Source: Pedobacter sp. ok626
Lineage (GTDB): Bacteria > Bacteroidota > Bacteroidia > Sphingobacteriales > Sphingobacteriaceae
DNA length: 64,000 nt
Assembly (NCBI RefSeq): GCF_900100435.1
Contig: NZ_FNEX01000020.1
Coordinates: forward strand, 79,014-143,013
Direction of reading: 5' to 3'
Shown here: one piece after another, positions 29,001 through 37,284 of the stretch
How the letters are laid out: each line of letters opens with the position of its first letter
How positions within the stretch are numbered: position 1 is the stretch's first letter
Made by a program: the position numbers and the translations under genes
The notes under the pieces: model-generated
Databases searched by the model: none
What the model was told of the DNA's origin: nothing
Seen by the model: only the letters and a program-made list of their open reading frames with translations

Positions 29001-29102
29001 TGGGATAAAGTAAAGCTCTGGGATCCTGAACAGGCATCCGATAATGGTGCCGTTTATCCGCTCCAAAGGATGTATACCCTGCAAATGTTTGTATCATTTT
29101 AA
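26007..29102 (+). CDS. SusC/RagA-family TonB-dependent receptor without STN domain
   Basis: A 1031-residue outer-membrane transporter. Signal peptide ends near SFAQDNG. The carboxypeptidase-regulatory-like domain is at ~residues 25-100 (GTVMDEKGNELPGVSIMVKG). The plug is at ~105-220 (VQVVAYGTQRKVTQTGAIS, MLGGRVPGI, SALILIDGVEG, ATAVYGVRGANGVVVITTKRG), then the barrel, ending TLQMFVSF. Unlike the two other complete SusC proteins here it lacks the STN domain. That fits control by the neighbouring hybrid two-component regulator rather than by a sigma/FecR pair. SusD starts 14 bases after the stop. It is the glycan importer of the polysaccharide locus. Confidence 0.96.
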   Translation: MKKILYLVLISLFSSYAVSFAQDNGQISVAGTVMDEKGNELPGVSIMVKGNSKKGTSSNTEGKFRIENLGQNSVLLFSYIGFENLEYTVAGSKDKLKIVLKEKLNSFDEVQVVAYGTQRKVTQTGAISTINVKDLQVPATSLSNMLGGRVPGIIAVTRSGEPGSDFSEFWVRGISTFGASSSALILIDGVEGNLNNVDPSDIESFSILKDASATAVYGVRGANGVVVITTKRGKAGNIKLNFRANSTLSHSARMPEYADASLYAELANEARVVRGLNPVYSPVEMELFKTGLDPDLYPNTNWRDIMLKDYTRYSQYNLNISGGGTNARYYMSLGYLNKEGIFKQDPDANKYDVNTNYKKYNFRANIDVDLTKTTKMALNLDNAITLQNSPAFGTDNRFLWTSQANITPVSTPLRYSNGQLAGFGSGGTSMTPYSLLNYTGFRKTNENNVNAKLSLEQDLKFVTEGLTARGLFSWTYFGNNGSTLVKIGEESFLASGRANDGSLVTSRTITSLSANYAQSSLIKRQMYMEGQLNYNRMFNSVHNVTGLLHVYRQEDITSDVDAYSDRYMSIIPLRYQALSGRATYSFKDTYLLEANVGYSGSENFEPGAQYGLFPALSAGWIPTQYDWMKRNAAFIDYLKIRGSWGKVGNAKITNNDNKLVRFPYQTILNVEGNDWGTTIAESKVGTKGLKWQTSTKYDLGIDAKLFNNKIDFTVDAFLTKADDIYQQRLSIPDEVGAPQAPYLNVGSMKSWGLDGNLSYNQTVTKDLSFTLKGNFTFARNKVTHWEQTGINFPYQSFTNVPFGVQRGLIALGLFKDQADIANSPTQTFTNNYMPGDIKYRDVNGDGVVNTDDIVPLDYSSVPRVIYGFATSVSWKKWSFNVFFTGQDQVSYFLGGSGYYPFQGGATGNILNIVGNQGNRWTPASYSGTTSTENPNARFPRLTYGVNENNNRASTFWTADASFLRLKNAEIAYRWDSTWLKRYGISSATFSLVGDNLAVWDKVKLWDPEQASDNGAVYPLQRMYTLQMFVSF

Positions 29103-29116
29103 TAACAACCAATCAG

Positions 29117-31105
29117 ATGAACAAAAGACTTAAACTTATAATTGCCTTATTACTGGTATCGGGCATGATCAGTACCACCTTCAACGCATGTAAAAAAGAC
29201 TACCTGAACGTGGATGAATATATCTATGATTTAACACATATCGACAGTGTTTTTGCAGACCAGGAAAAGCTGCTGACCTATATCAACGGGATTGCGTTGT
29301 ACCTGCCGGATGAAGACCGGCTCTGGACTTCGGCCTGGTCGCCTTTTCAGGGGGCTACGGATGAAAATTTTACTTCCTGGAATGATTCCCGTCATGCGGC
29401 TATTAAATTTATGGTAGGGGAGATCACGCCATTTACCGCCAATTCCTATTACAATAACTATGCGAACTGGTACAAAGGAATCAACAAAGCAAATACCGTG
29501 ATCAACCGCATCGATGAAGCCAAATCTTTATCGCTGACCACAAAGCGGCAGTTTCTGGGTGAAATGCATTTCTTTAAAGGTTATTTCATGTACCTGCTTG
29601 TTCAGCAATATGGCCCAGCGGTAATTCCAGACGATATCGTTCCGAGCCTGGATGCCGATGGCACAGCCATTTCCAAAGAACGCAGCAGTTATGACGATTG
29701 TGTGAAGTATATCGTTCAGAATATGGAGCAGGCTTACGACTATCTACCTGATACACAGGATGCTCTAAGTGACGTTTATCGTCCCACTAAAGGTGCGGCA
29801 CTGGCCACCATGTCGCGGGTATTGCTGACAGCAGCCAGCCCGATGTTCAACGGCAACCAGTCTTATTCCGGATGGGTACGTAGCGATGGTAAACCTTTCA
29901 TCTCTCAAATAAAAGACAACGCCAAATGGGGAGTTGCTGCGGCTGCAGCCAAACGAATTATGGAAACTGGTGTTTATGAGCTGTATACTTATCCGCTGAG
30001 TGCAGATACTGATCCCCTGGCTTATAATGTGCCTACTGCCAATTACCCTAATGGTGCTGGAGGTATTGACCCTTACCGTTCTTATAAATATACTTTTATA
30101 GGCGAGGTGCCAGCAAACAATAACCCGGAAATCATCTGGTGCACACGGTCGAACCCCACTGGCAATAATTCTCCTTTGTGGCTTTCTTCTCAGGCGTCGC
30201 TGAACGGCGGAAATGGGCTGAACATTACCCAGGACCTGGTAGATTCCTACAAAATGAAAGACGGATTTGACATCAATGCATCGAGTGCAATTTTTCCTTA
30301 TCCCAATGCGGCTACGGTTTATCAGCCTATCGGCGCGACCAAAAACATCTCTGATGTGCAGCTGGTTTCCAACACAGCGAGAATGTACAACAACAGGGAG
30401 GCCCGTTTTTATGCAACCATTGGGTTTAACCATTCTTACTGGAAAGGAACTTCCTACACCGGATCGGGTGCCTTCAAGAACCTGGAAGTAACCTACTATT
30501 CCAATGGTTCCGCCGCGCCTACCGTTAATTTTCCAAATGATTACAACCATACCGGCTATACCTGTATCAAATACAACCATCATTTAGACAATATGCAGCA
30601 GACCGGCGCCATCATGAACAAGGTTTTTCCAATCTTCAGGTATGCAGAAGTATTGCTCAATTATGCGGAGGCGCTAAATGAACTGAACGGATCCTACACG
30701 GATGCTGTTACCGGGATTACGGTTATGCGCGACTTGTCACAGATCCAGGCTGCGGTGAACCGGATTAGATTCCGTGCAGGTTTGCCGGGACTGTCGCCCG
30801 CTGAACTGGCGAGCCAGGAAACCATTAGGAATGCAATCAAACTGGAACGTAAGGTAGAATTTGCCTTAGAAGGTCGTCGCTATCACGACCTGCGCAGATG
30901 GCTGGATGCACCGACTGCCTACAGTAAACCTGTTGTGGGCATGAACGTAAAGGCAACGAGTACTCAACGTGATCGCTTTTTTACCCGTACCACACTCAGC
31001 AACCCGTTAACCGTTCGGGTCTGGAGTTTCAAAAACTACTTCTGGCCGATCCCAAAAAACTCAATGGACAAAAACGCTAAGCTGGTACAGAACCCAAGCT
31101 GGTAA
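29117..31105 (+). CDS. SusD/RagB-family outer-membrane lipoprotein, long form
   Basis: A 662-residue glycan-binding partner of the preceding SusC. Lipobox FNAC (Cys25) followed by KKDYLNVDEY. Family blocks: GEMHFFKGYFMYLLVQQYGP (~residue 150), PTKGAALATMSRVLLTAASP, FRYAEVLLNYAEALNEL, and ALEGRRYHDLRRWLD near the end. At 662 residues it is much longer than the ~465-residue SusD proteins of the other loci. Its extra loops carry a SANP/GGIDPYRSYKY-type insert, a feature of polysaccharide-binding SusD proteins with large ligand faces. It follows susC by 14 bases. Confidence 0.95.
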   Translation: MNKRLKLIIALLLVSGMISTTFNACKKDYLNVDEYIYDLTHIDSVFADQEKLLTYINGIALYLPDEDRLWTSAWSPFQGATDENFTSWNDSRHAAIKFMVGEITPFTANSYYNNYANWYKGINKANTVINRIDEAKSLSLTTKRQFLGEMHFFKGYFMYLLVQQYGPAVIPDDIVPSLDADGTAISKERSSYDDCVKYIVQNMEQAYDYLPDTQDALSDVYRPTKGAALATMSRVLLTAASPMFNGNQSYSGWVRSDGKPFISQIKDNAKWGVAAAAAKRIMETGVYELYTYPLSADTDPLAYNVPTANYPNGAGGIDPYRSYKYTFIGEVPANNNPEIIWCTRSNPTGNNSPLWLSSQASLNGGNGLNITQDLVDSYKMKDGFDINASSAIFPYPNAATVYQPIGATKNISDVQLVSNTARMYNNREARFYATIGFNHSYWKGTSYTGSGAFKNLEVTYYSNGSAAPTVNFPNDYNHTGYTCIKYNHHLDNMQQTGAIMNKVFPIFRYAEVLLNYAEALNELNGSYTDAVTGITVMRDLSQIQAAVNRIRFRAGLPGLSPAELASQETIRNAIKLERKVEFALEGRRYHDLRRWLDAPTAYSKPVVGMNVKATSTQRDRFFTRTTLSNPLTVRVWSFKNYFWPIPKNSMDKNAKLVQNPSW

Positions 31106-31137
31106 CAACTAATCAATAAAAAGAACAAGAATTCATC

Positions 31138-32040
31138 ATGATGAAGAACATAAAATTTACATCGTCTATGCTGGTAGCTTTGATTACGGTTATGACCAGC
31201 TGTTCGAAAGAAGAGAATCCGCTTGACAATGAGCAGTACATTAAGCAGGTCTTTATTGTCGGCGCAAATCAGTCCAACAACGAAGGGCTTTCCACTGTAA
31301 AATTACCCTACGGGAAGACGGCCGACGAAGAGCAGGTCGCTTATGTTGCTGTCGGCACGGGCGGAAGCAAAAGTATCGATAGAAACATAACTGTTACCCT
31401 TGCCGAGGCGGGAATAGAAATGGTCACCAGATACAACTATTTATATCGCTTTGGTACCGATATCCGCTACCAAATGTTGGCTCCCACGCTGTACGCCATT
31501 CCTCAGAAAAATGTGCAGGTCAACTCTGGTGATACTTATGGCACGCTACCAGTTTACGTCAAAACCGCAGGATTACACTGTGACTCACTTTATGCGGTTA
31601 CCGTAAAAATTGCTTCCGTATCAGAACCGAATTACATTTCTATTCGCAAAATAGATACAGTGCTTATGCTTTCCTTTGCGCTCAGCAATGCCTACTCTGG
31701 CAGTTACCAGGCTCAGGGAAAATCCTATAAGTTCAATGCCGGACTAACAGATACTACTTCAGTAGGACTGATCAGAACAATGAAAGCCACTGATTACCGG
31801 ACAGTTCGCTTCTATCACCTCACCACACCGGAATCTGTAGTAAATGCGGTCGAATCCGGAGTTAAAGTCCGAATTGAAGACAACAATACGTTGACAGTTA
31901 CGCCCTGGGGAAGCCTGGCGATTACTGCCGGAGGCGGTACCTATAATCCTGCTACGAGGGTGTTCGATTTGTGGTATAATTATACTGTGGCTGGGGTTAC
32001 ACTGCAATTTAAAGGGAAGTTTACTCGAAGCGAAGGATAA
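31138..32040 (+). CDS. DUF1735/DUF4361-type surface lipoprotein
   Basis: A 300-residue lipoprotein with lipobox MTSC (Cys22). The N-terminal half (~30-175) has the DUF1735-like pattern: a hydrophobic strand, GTGGSKSIDRNITVTLAEAG, ALYAIPQ-like TLYAIPQKNVQVNSGDTYG and VKTAGLHCDSLYAVTVKI. The C-terminal half (~180-300) is a lipocalin-like strand-rich region ending VTLQFKGKF, resembling DUF4361/DUF4973. Proteins of this kind follow SusD in many Bacteroidota polysaccharide loci and are taken to be surface glycan-binding proteins. Exact Pfam assignment is uncertain without a profile search. The gap to the GH2 start is 35 bases. Confidence 0.7.
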   Translation: MMKNIKFTSSMLVALITVMTSCSKEENPLDNEQYIKQVFIVGANQSNNEGLSTVKLPYGKTADEEQVAYVAVGTGGSKSIDRNITVTLAEAGIEMVTRYNYLYRFGTDIRYQMLAPTLYAIPQKNVQVNSGDTYGTLPVYVKTAGLHCDSLYAVTVKIASVSEPNYISIRKIDTVLMLSFALSNAYSGSYQAQGKSYKFNAGLTDTTSVGLIRTMKATDYRTVRFYHLTTPESVVNAVESGVKVRIEDNNTLTVTPWGSLAITAGGGTYNPATRVFDLWYNYTVAGVTLQFKGKFTRSEG

Positions 32041-32075
32041 TTCTTTCAAATCGATTGGCATACAAGAGTATACGA

Positions 32076-35000
32076 ATGAATCTAAAAAAAAATAGTGCAA
32101 TATGGATAATTGCTGGTTGCCTTACATCGGCTAGTGCGCAAACCAACGATTGGGAAAATCCAAAAATGGTGGACCATGGAAAGGAAAAGCCACACGTCAC
32201 CTTTGTCTCATTTGATCGTCAGCAAGATGCCCTTGCTGACGATTATACTAAATCTGCCAACTACAAATCACTCAATGGGCAGTGGAAGTTCAATTATGTA
32301 GACCAGCATAAGAACAGACCAACTGATTTTTACAAAACTAATGCAGATGATTCCGGCTGGGCAAATTTAGTAGTTCCTTCCAATTGGGAACTGAATGGTT
32401 TCGGTGTGCCGATTTACACCAATATCACTTACCCGCACCCCAAGAACCCGCCATTTATAGGTGCGGATAATCCAGTGGGTACCTACCGGAAAACATTTGC
32501 TATTCCTGAAAACTGGGAACAGAAGGAGGTATTGCTCCATTTCGGATCAATTTCCGGATGCGCCTTTATTTATGTGAACGGTAATAAAGTGGGGATGACC
32601 AAAGCATCCAAAACACCATCAGAATTTAACATCAGCAGTTATCTGAAGAAGGGACAAAACCTGCTTGCGGTACAGGTTTTTCGATGGCACGATGGTAGCT
32701 ACCTGGAAGATCAGGATTTCTGGCGTTTGAGTGGGATAGAACGCGATGTATATCTTTACGCCTTGCCTAAACTTTCTGTCTGGGATTTTTTCTTCAAGGC
32801 AGATCTGGATGAACGATATATAGACGGACGTTTTAATGCGGCTATTGATGTGAGACAGTTTAAAGGTAATACGCTTAACCGTGGCAGTTTATCCTTGGTG
32901 CTGCTGGATAAATCAGGTAAGTCAGTTTTTAGCAAAACGGAGCATTTTAAGCTGAATTTGGACAGCATTCAGACGATTAATTTTAGTTCTTTAATTAAAA
33001 AACCACTTAAATGGACCGGAGAATCACCTAATTTATACGATTGTGTATTGACGCTGAAAGATGATGAGGGTAAAACTCTGGGTGTGGTAGCTTCTAAAGT
33101 GGGTTTTAGGAAAGTAGAAATAAAAAATGCAAGATTACTGGTGAACGGTGTTGCCATTTCGATTCATGGGGTTAACAGACATGAACATGATGACGTTACT
33201 GGGCACACCACCACTAGAGCGCTTATGTTAAAGGACATTAAATTAATGAAAGCGCTTAATGTGAACGCGGTGAGGCTTTCACATTACCCCAACGACCCGC
33301 TATGGTATAAATTGTGCGATCAGTATGGACTCTATCTTGTTGATGAGGCTAATATTGAATCACATGGCATGGGGGCCGAGTTTCAGGCCTGGTTCGATAA
33401 GGCTAAACATCCAGCTTATTTACCAGAATGGGCACCTGCACATATGGATCGAATAGTTAGGATGGTAGAGCGGGATAAAAATCATCCTTCGATTATCATC
33501 TGGTCATTGGGTAATGAATGTGGCAACGGCCCGGTATTCCATGATGGCTACAAATGGATAAAACAACGTGACAGTTCAAGGCCAGTCCAGTTTGAACAAG
33601 CGGGAGAAGACTGGAATACCGATATTGTTTGTCCAATGTATCCGAGTATTGCGAGTATGAAAAAATACGCAGCGGATACCACCAAGAAAAGGCCCTATAT
33701 AATGTGCGAATATTCGCACGCTATGGGGAATAGCAATGGCAATTTTCAGGAATACTTTGAGATTATCAGGAATAGTAAAAATATGCAGGGTGGTTTTATA
33801 TGGGATTGGGTAGATCAGGGTATTAAAGCAAAAGATGTGAACGGTAAACCTTTCTGGGCTTATGGGGGTGATCTTGGTGGTTTTTACTTGCAAAATGATG
33901 AAAACGGTGTTGCTGATGGAATTATCAGTTCCGACCGTATACCTGATCCAGGTGCCTATGAAGTTAAAAAAGTGTATCAAAATATCATATTTACAGCTAT
34001 AGATCTCAATAATGGGCTGCTTGGTATTAGAAATAGCTTCGATTTTACCAATTTAAATCAGTACGATTTTAAGTGGGAACTGTTAAGAAATGGGGAGAAA
34101 ATTAATGAAGGTAAGTTTAATGTAGCGCTTCAGCCACATCAGGGGAAGGAGGTAAGACTTAGTTTTCCTAAATACAAATCTGCTGCGGGTATGGAATATT
34201 TCTTAAATATCTATACGATTACAAAGACTAAAACCGAAATGTTACCAGCTGGTTTTGAAATCGCTGGGGAACAGTTTAAGTATGGAGGTGATTATTTTAC
34301 GAAGGAAAATCCCAATGAAAGTAAATTGGTCTTTTCTAAAGATGATAAAAAGATCCGTTTTACAGCAGGAAAGGTAAATGGAGAATTTGATCTTAAAGCG
34401 GGGGTATTTAGTAGATATAATATGGGAAACAGTTGGTTCAACAATTTTCCGGAGCCGTATTTTTGGAGGGCACCTACTGATAATGATTTTGGAAATGGAA
34501 TGCCATCAAAACTAGGGGTATGGCGTTCTGCACATCAGCAAAAACAATTAAAAAGTGTAAGCATTGGGCAGCAAAATGCAGATGGCTTAGCAATTGAGGT
34601 TATCTGGCAACTTTCAAATGTTGGGGTTCCTTATCGGGTTATTTATCTCATCCAAAATGATGGAGCCATACGGATTACAGCCAGTATAGATATGGCAGGG
34701 AGGGATTTACCTGAGCTGCCACGTTTTGGAATGCGTACTACGCTGGCAGGTTCTCATAATATTTTAAATTATTATGGTCGTGGACCTTATGAAAATTACA
34801 CAGATCGTAATCTGGGGTCATTTATCGGTGTGTACAACGACAAAGTTGAAAACCAATATTATAAAGGATACATCCGTCCACAGGAAAGTGGGAATAAAAC
34901 GGATGTCCGTTGGCTGACATTAACGGATAGCAAGGGACGGGGGATTAAAATTGAAGGGCTGCAGCCAATCGCTTTCACAGCGATCAATCACAGTACAGAA

Positions 35001-35198
35001 GATCTTGATCCTGGACTAACCAAGAAGCAGCAGCATCCAACAGATTTGCCTCCACGAAATCAGGTTTTTCTTAACATAGACCTGAAACAACGCGGAGTTG
35101 GTGGAGATGACAGCTGGGGCGCATACCCGCATCGTCAATATCTTTTACTAGATAAAAAGTACAGTTATAGTTATACCATTAGTTTACTAGATAAATAA
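32076..35198 (+). CDS. Glycoside hydrolase family 2, beta-galactosidase-like (LacZ type)
   Basis: A 1040-residue exported enzyme. ATG 32076 gives a normal signal peptide ending at SASAQTND; the in-frame TTG at 32055 is less likely. Domain order is that of LacZ: sugar-binding jelly roll (~50-220; FVVPSNWELNGFG-like region, GTYRKTF, DGSYLEDQDFWRLSGIERDV), Ig-like, TIM barrel (~340-640), and C-terminal beta-sandwich small chain (~760-1040). The general acid/base is Glu481 in IIWSLGNECGNG; the nucleophile is Glu545 in IMCEYSHAMGNSNG. GFRKVEIK and HGVNRHEHD are family landmarks. It likely removes terminal beta-linked galactose from the oligosaccharides of this locus, but other GH2 specificities are possible. 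Confidence 0.92.
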   Translation: MNLKKNSAIWIIAGCLTSASAQTNDWENPKMVDHGKEKPHVTFVSFDRQQDALADDYTKSANYKSLNGQWKFNYVDQHKNRPTDFYKTNADDSGWANLVVPSNWELNGFGVPIYTNITYPHPKNPPFIGADNPVGTYRKTFAIPENWEQKEVLLHFGSISGCAFIYVNGNKVGMTKASKTPSEFNISSYLKKGQNLLAVQVFRWHDGSYLEDQDFWRLSGIERDVYLYALPKLSVWDFFFKADLDERYIDGRFNAAIDVRQFKGNTLNRGSLSLVLLDKSGKSVFSKTEHFKLNLDSIQTINFSSLIKKPLKWTGESPNLYDCVLTLKDDEGKTLGVVASKVGFRKVEIKNARLLVNGVAISIHGVNRHEHDDVTGHTTTRALMLKDIKLMKALNVNAVRLSHYPNDPLWYKLCDQYGLYLVDEANIESHGMGAEFQAWFDKAKHPAYLPEWAPAHMDRIVRMVERDKNHPSIIIWSLGNECGNGPVFHDGYKWIKQRDSSRPVQFEQAGEDWNTDIVCPMYPSIASMKKYAADTTKKRPYIMCEYSHAMGNSNGNFQEYFEIIRNSKNMQGGFIWDWVDQGIKAKDVNGKPFWAYGGDLGGFYLQNDENGVADGIISSDRIPDPGAYEVKKVYQNIIFTAIDLNNGLLGIRNSFDFTNLNQYDFKWELLRNGEKINEGKFNVALQPHQGKEVRLSFPKYKSAAGMEYFLNIYTITKTKTEMLPAGFEIAGEQFKYGGDYFTKENPNESKLVFSKDDKKIRFTAGKVNGEFDLKAGVFSRYNMGNSWFNNFPEPYFWRAPTDNDFGNGMPSKLGVWRSAHQQKQLKSVSIGQQNADGLAIEVIWQLSNVGVPYRVIYLIQNDGAIRITASIDMAGRDLPELPRFGMRTTLAGSHNILNYYGRGPYENYTDRNLGSFIGVYNDKVENQYYKGYIRPQESGNKTDVRWLTLTDSKGRGIKIEGLQPIAFTAINHSTEDLDPGLTKKQQHPTDLPPRNQVFLNIDLKQRGVGGDDSWGAYPHRQYLLLDKKYSYSYTISLLDK

Positions 35199-35211
35199 GC
35201 ACACTCCTTTT

Positions 35212-36075
35212 ATGAGATACTTATGTAAAATCTTATGTATTCTTCTTCCGGTCTTTATCATGTGTATAACTGGATACGCTCAGAACGATATGGATCAACA
35301 AGTTCATTCTTATCTTAAAGAAGGGTATAAACTGGTTTGGGCGGATGAGTTTAATGAAAATGGGCCCAATCCTGCCAACTGGAAGTATGAAAAGGGATTT
35401 GTACGGAATAAAGAAAAGCAATGGTACCAGGAAGACAACGCCTGGTGTGAAAATGGTTTGCTAATCATCGAAGCCAGGAAAGAAAATAAGCTAAATCCTT
35501 CATATAAAATGGAGAGCGATCAATGGCGGAGTAGCCGGAAAAATATTGAATATACATCTTCTAGCATCAATACCGCTGGGATGCATACCTGGCAATACGG
35601 TCGTTTTGTGATGAGGGCTAAAATAGATGTAAGCGCAGGGCTATGGCCGGCATGGTGGACATTGGGTAAAAAAGGTGAATGGCCTTCAAATGGAGAGATT
35701 GACATTATGGAGTATTATAAAGGAAAGATTCTGGCCAATATCGCTATAGGTACGCGTAAGCGGTATACGGCAGAATGGCACAGCAGAACAAAGTCCGTTG
35801 AGGAATTAGGAGGCAAGGAATGGGCCTCCGTATTCCATATCTGGCGCATGGATTGGACAGAAAAAGATATTGCATTATATGTAGATGACGAGCTGCTTAT
35901 TAAAGTGAATATGGATAAACTTCACAATAAGGATGAGAAGGGTATAAATCCTTTTAAACAGCCACACTATATGCTTTTAAATTTGGCTATTGGCGGAATA
36001 AACGGTGGCGAACCTCATGATGCTAAATTTCCTAAACGTTTTGAAATCGATTATGTTCGCGTTTATCAGAAATAG
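35212..36075 (+). CDS. Glycoside hydrolase family 16 endo-acting enzyme
   Basis: A 287-residue exported enzyme, signal peptide ending near TGYAQND. Jelly-roll fold with the catalytic E-x-D-x-x-E strand EIDIME: nucleophile Glu162, Asp164, acid/base Glu167. This is the beta-bulge form found in laminarinases and endo-galactanases rather than the lichenase E-x-D-x-E form. Other landmarks are YKLVWADEFNENG, GFVRNKEKQWYQEDNAW and WPAWWTLGKKGEWPSNGE, with the end in FEIDYVRVYQK. It is the last gene of the operon, 13 bases after the GH2. It would cut an internal beta-1,3- or related linkage to start degradation. Subfamily and substrate need a tree. Confidence 0.9.
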   Translation: MRYLCKILCILLPVFIMCITGYAQNDMDQQVHSYLKEGYKLVWADEFNENGPNPANWKYEKGFVRNKEKQWYQEDNAWCENGLLIIEARKENKLNPSYKMESDQWRSSRKNIEYTSSSINTAGMHTWQYGRFVMRAKIDVSAGLWPAWWTLGKKGEWPSNGEIDIMEYYKGKILANIAIGTRKRYTAEWHSRTKSVEELGGKEWASVFHIWRMDWTEKDIALYVDDELLIKVNMDKLHNKDEKGINPFKQPHYMLLNLAIGGINGGEPHDAKFPKRFEIDYVRVYQK

Positions 36076-36084
36076 ATGGTCAAA

Positions 36085-36120
36085 GGCATGGGCTACATCG
36101 AATACGATGGTGCCCATGCC
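36085..36120 (+). terminator. Hairpin between convergent genes
   Basis: Perfect 9-bp stem, GGCATGGGC at 36085-36093 with GCCCATGCC at 36112-36120, 18-base loop. It lies 9 bases after the GH16 stop and 22 bases before the end of the convergent efflux gene. There is no strong T-run on the plus side, so this is a likely but not certain terminator. Confidence 0.5.
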
Positions 36121-36142
36121 GATTATCAATTTAAACCAAATC

Positions 36143-37273
36143 TTATTCTTCTTTATTTTTCATCATCATCAATAAGGAATAAGCTCCTTTTAACACAAAA
36201 TCTTGATTTTCAAGGCCGCTATTATTTGCGAATAGGATGGCGGTATAACCACCTTCGTTTTCGCCTGTTTTCAACTCGACCATTTCGAATGTCCTGTTGC
36301 CTTTATTGATAAAAGCGAAATTCTTGCCCTCGTATTGTACAATGGCTTCGGTCGGAAGTACGGTGGCCATTGCATTTTTTACCTCCACATCAGCATTCAT
36401 GTAGGTGCCCGGAATGAGCAGCTTGTCATAGCTTTCAAAATGACAATGTACATCGGTATTCCTGTCATCAGATAAGTCCTTCCCAATCATTAGAATTGTA
36501 CATTTGTGTTTCTTTTCCGGTTCATTGTTCGTATATGAAAATAGCTGCTGACCAACATAAAGTTTATCCAAATCACGTTCAAATACTTTCAGCGCCAAAT
36601 GGATATCAGAAGGATCAACCAATTCAAATAATACCTCGGTTGGTGTGACATACTTCCCGATATTGACATTTACCTTCGACACATAGCCACTAATTGGCGC
36701 ATAAATGTTTACACTTTTGATGATTTTAGTTTCACTGATGTTGTTCACATTGATTCCCGCCATGGATAGTTTTTCCTTTAAAGCAGAGATCAGGACGAGC
36801 TGACTTCTATAATCTGCCTCCGACTGTTGATAGACCTTGTCACTGCTGGCCTGACTATGATTCAAGTCCTTTTGTCTTTTATATTCATTTTCTAAATATT
36901 TGATCTTTGACTTTGCTGTAAGGTAATCTTGTTGTAACTGGATGTATTGCTGATCCTCTACAGTGCCAATTACCTGGCCTTTTTTAATGTGCATACCCGG
37001 CAATAGGTTGGTGGATTTTAAATATCCACCTAAAGGCACACTGATTGATACCATATTTTGAGGTGGAACGTCTATTTTTCCATTGAGCTTTAAGGTCGTG
37101 TAAATTTGCTTCCGTTCCACTTTGCCGGTGGTAATGGCTGCATTTTTGAATTGCGCAGCTGTTAGGTTCACAGTGTTCGAATCGATCGCCACATCTTCAG
37201 GTGTAGTATTGTTTTGCTGTCCACAGCCGGATAGTAATATAAGTATTGTGGACAAGTAGGTAAGGAGTCTCAT
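36143..37273 (-). CDS. RND efflux periplasmic adaptor lipoprotein (CzcB/CusB-like)
   Basis: A 376-residue membrane-fusion protein that links the inner-membrane pump to the outer-membrane channel. Lipobox LSGC (Cys17). It has a lipoyl/barrel-sandwich segment (VPLGGYLKSTNLLPGMHIKKG, ~80-100), a long alpha-hairpin coiled coil (~105-170), a second lipoyl half (IYAPISGYVSKVNVNIGKYV, ~185) and a beta-barrel domain to the C-terminus (LPTEAIVQYEGKNFAFI). It follows the pump gene by 11 bases, so they form one operon. The lack of a His-rich N-terminus argues neither for nor against a particular metal. Confidence 0.9.
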   Translation of the reverse strand: MRLLTYLSTILILLSGCGQQNNTTPEDVAIDSNTVNLTAAQFKNAAITTGKVERKQIYTTLKLNGKIDVPPQNMVSISVPLGGYLKSTNLLPGMHIKKGQVIGTVEDQQYIQLQQDYLTAKSKIKYLENEYKRQKDLNHSQASSDKVYQQSEADYRSQLVLISALKEKLSMAGINVNNISETKIIKSVNIYAPISGYVSKVNVNIGKYVTPTEVLFELVDPSDIHLALKVFERDLDKLYVGQQLFSYTNNEPEKKHKCTILMIGKDLSDDRNTDVHCHFESYDKLLIPGTYMNADVEVKNAMATVLPTEAIVQYEGKNFAFINKGNRTFEMVELKTGENEGGYTAILFANNSGLENQDFVLKGAYSLLMMMKNKEE

Positions 37274-37284
37274 GATTGATGAAA

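Noticed and set aside
29765..30583. 272-codon open frame on the minus strand inside susD
   Set aside because: It lies wholly antisense to a certain SusD gene, has no recognisable domain, and its composition reflects the opposite-strand codon use.
36076..36309. 77-codon plus-strand frame after the GH16 gene
   Set aside because: It contains the convergent hairpin and then runs antisense into the efflux adaptor gene.
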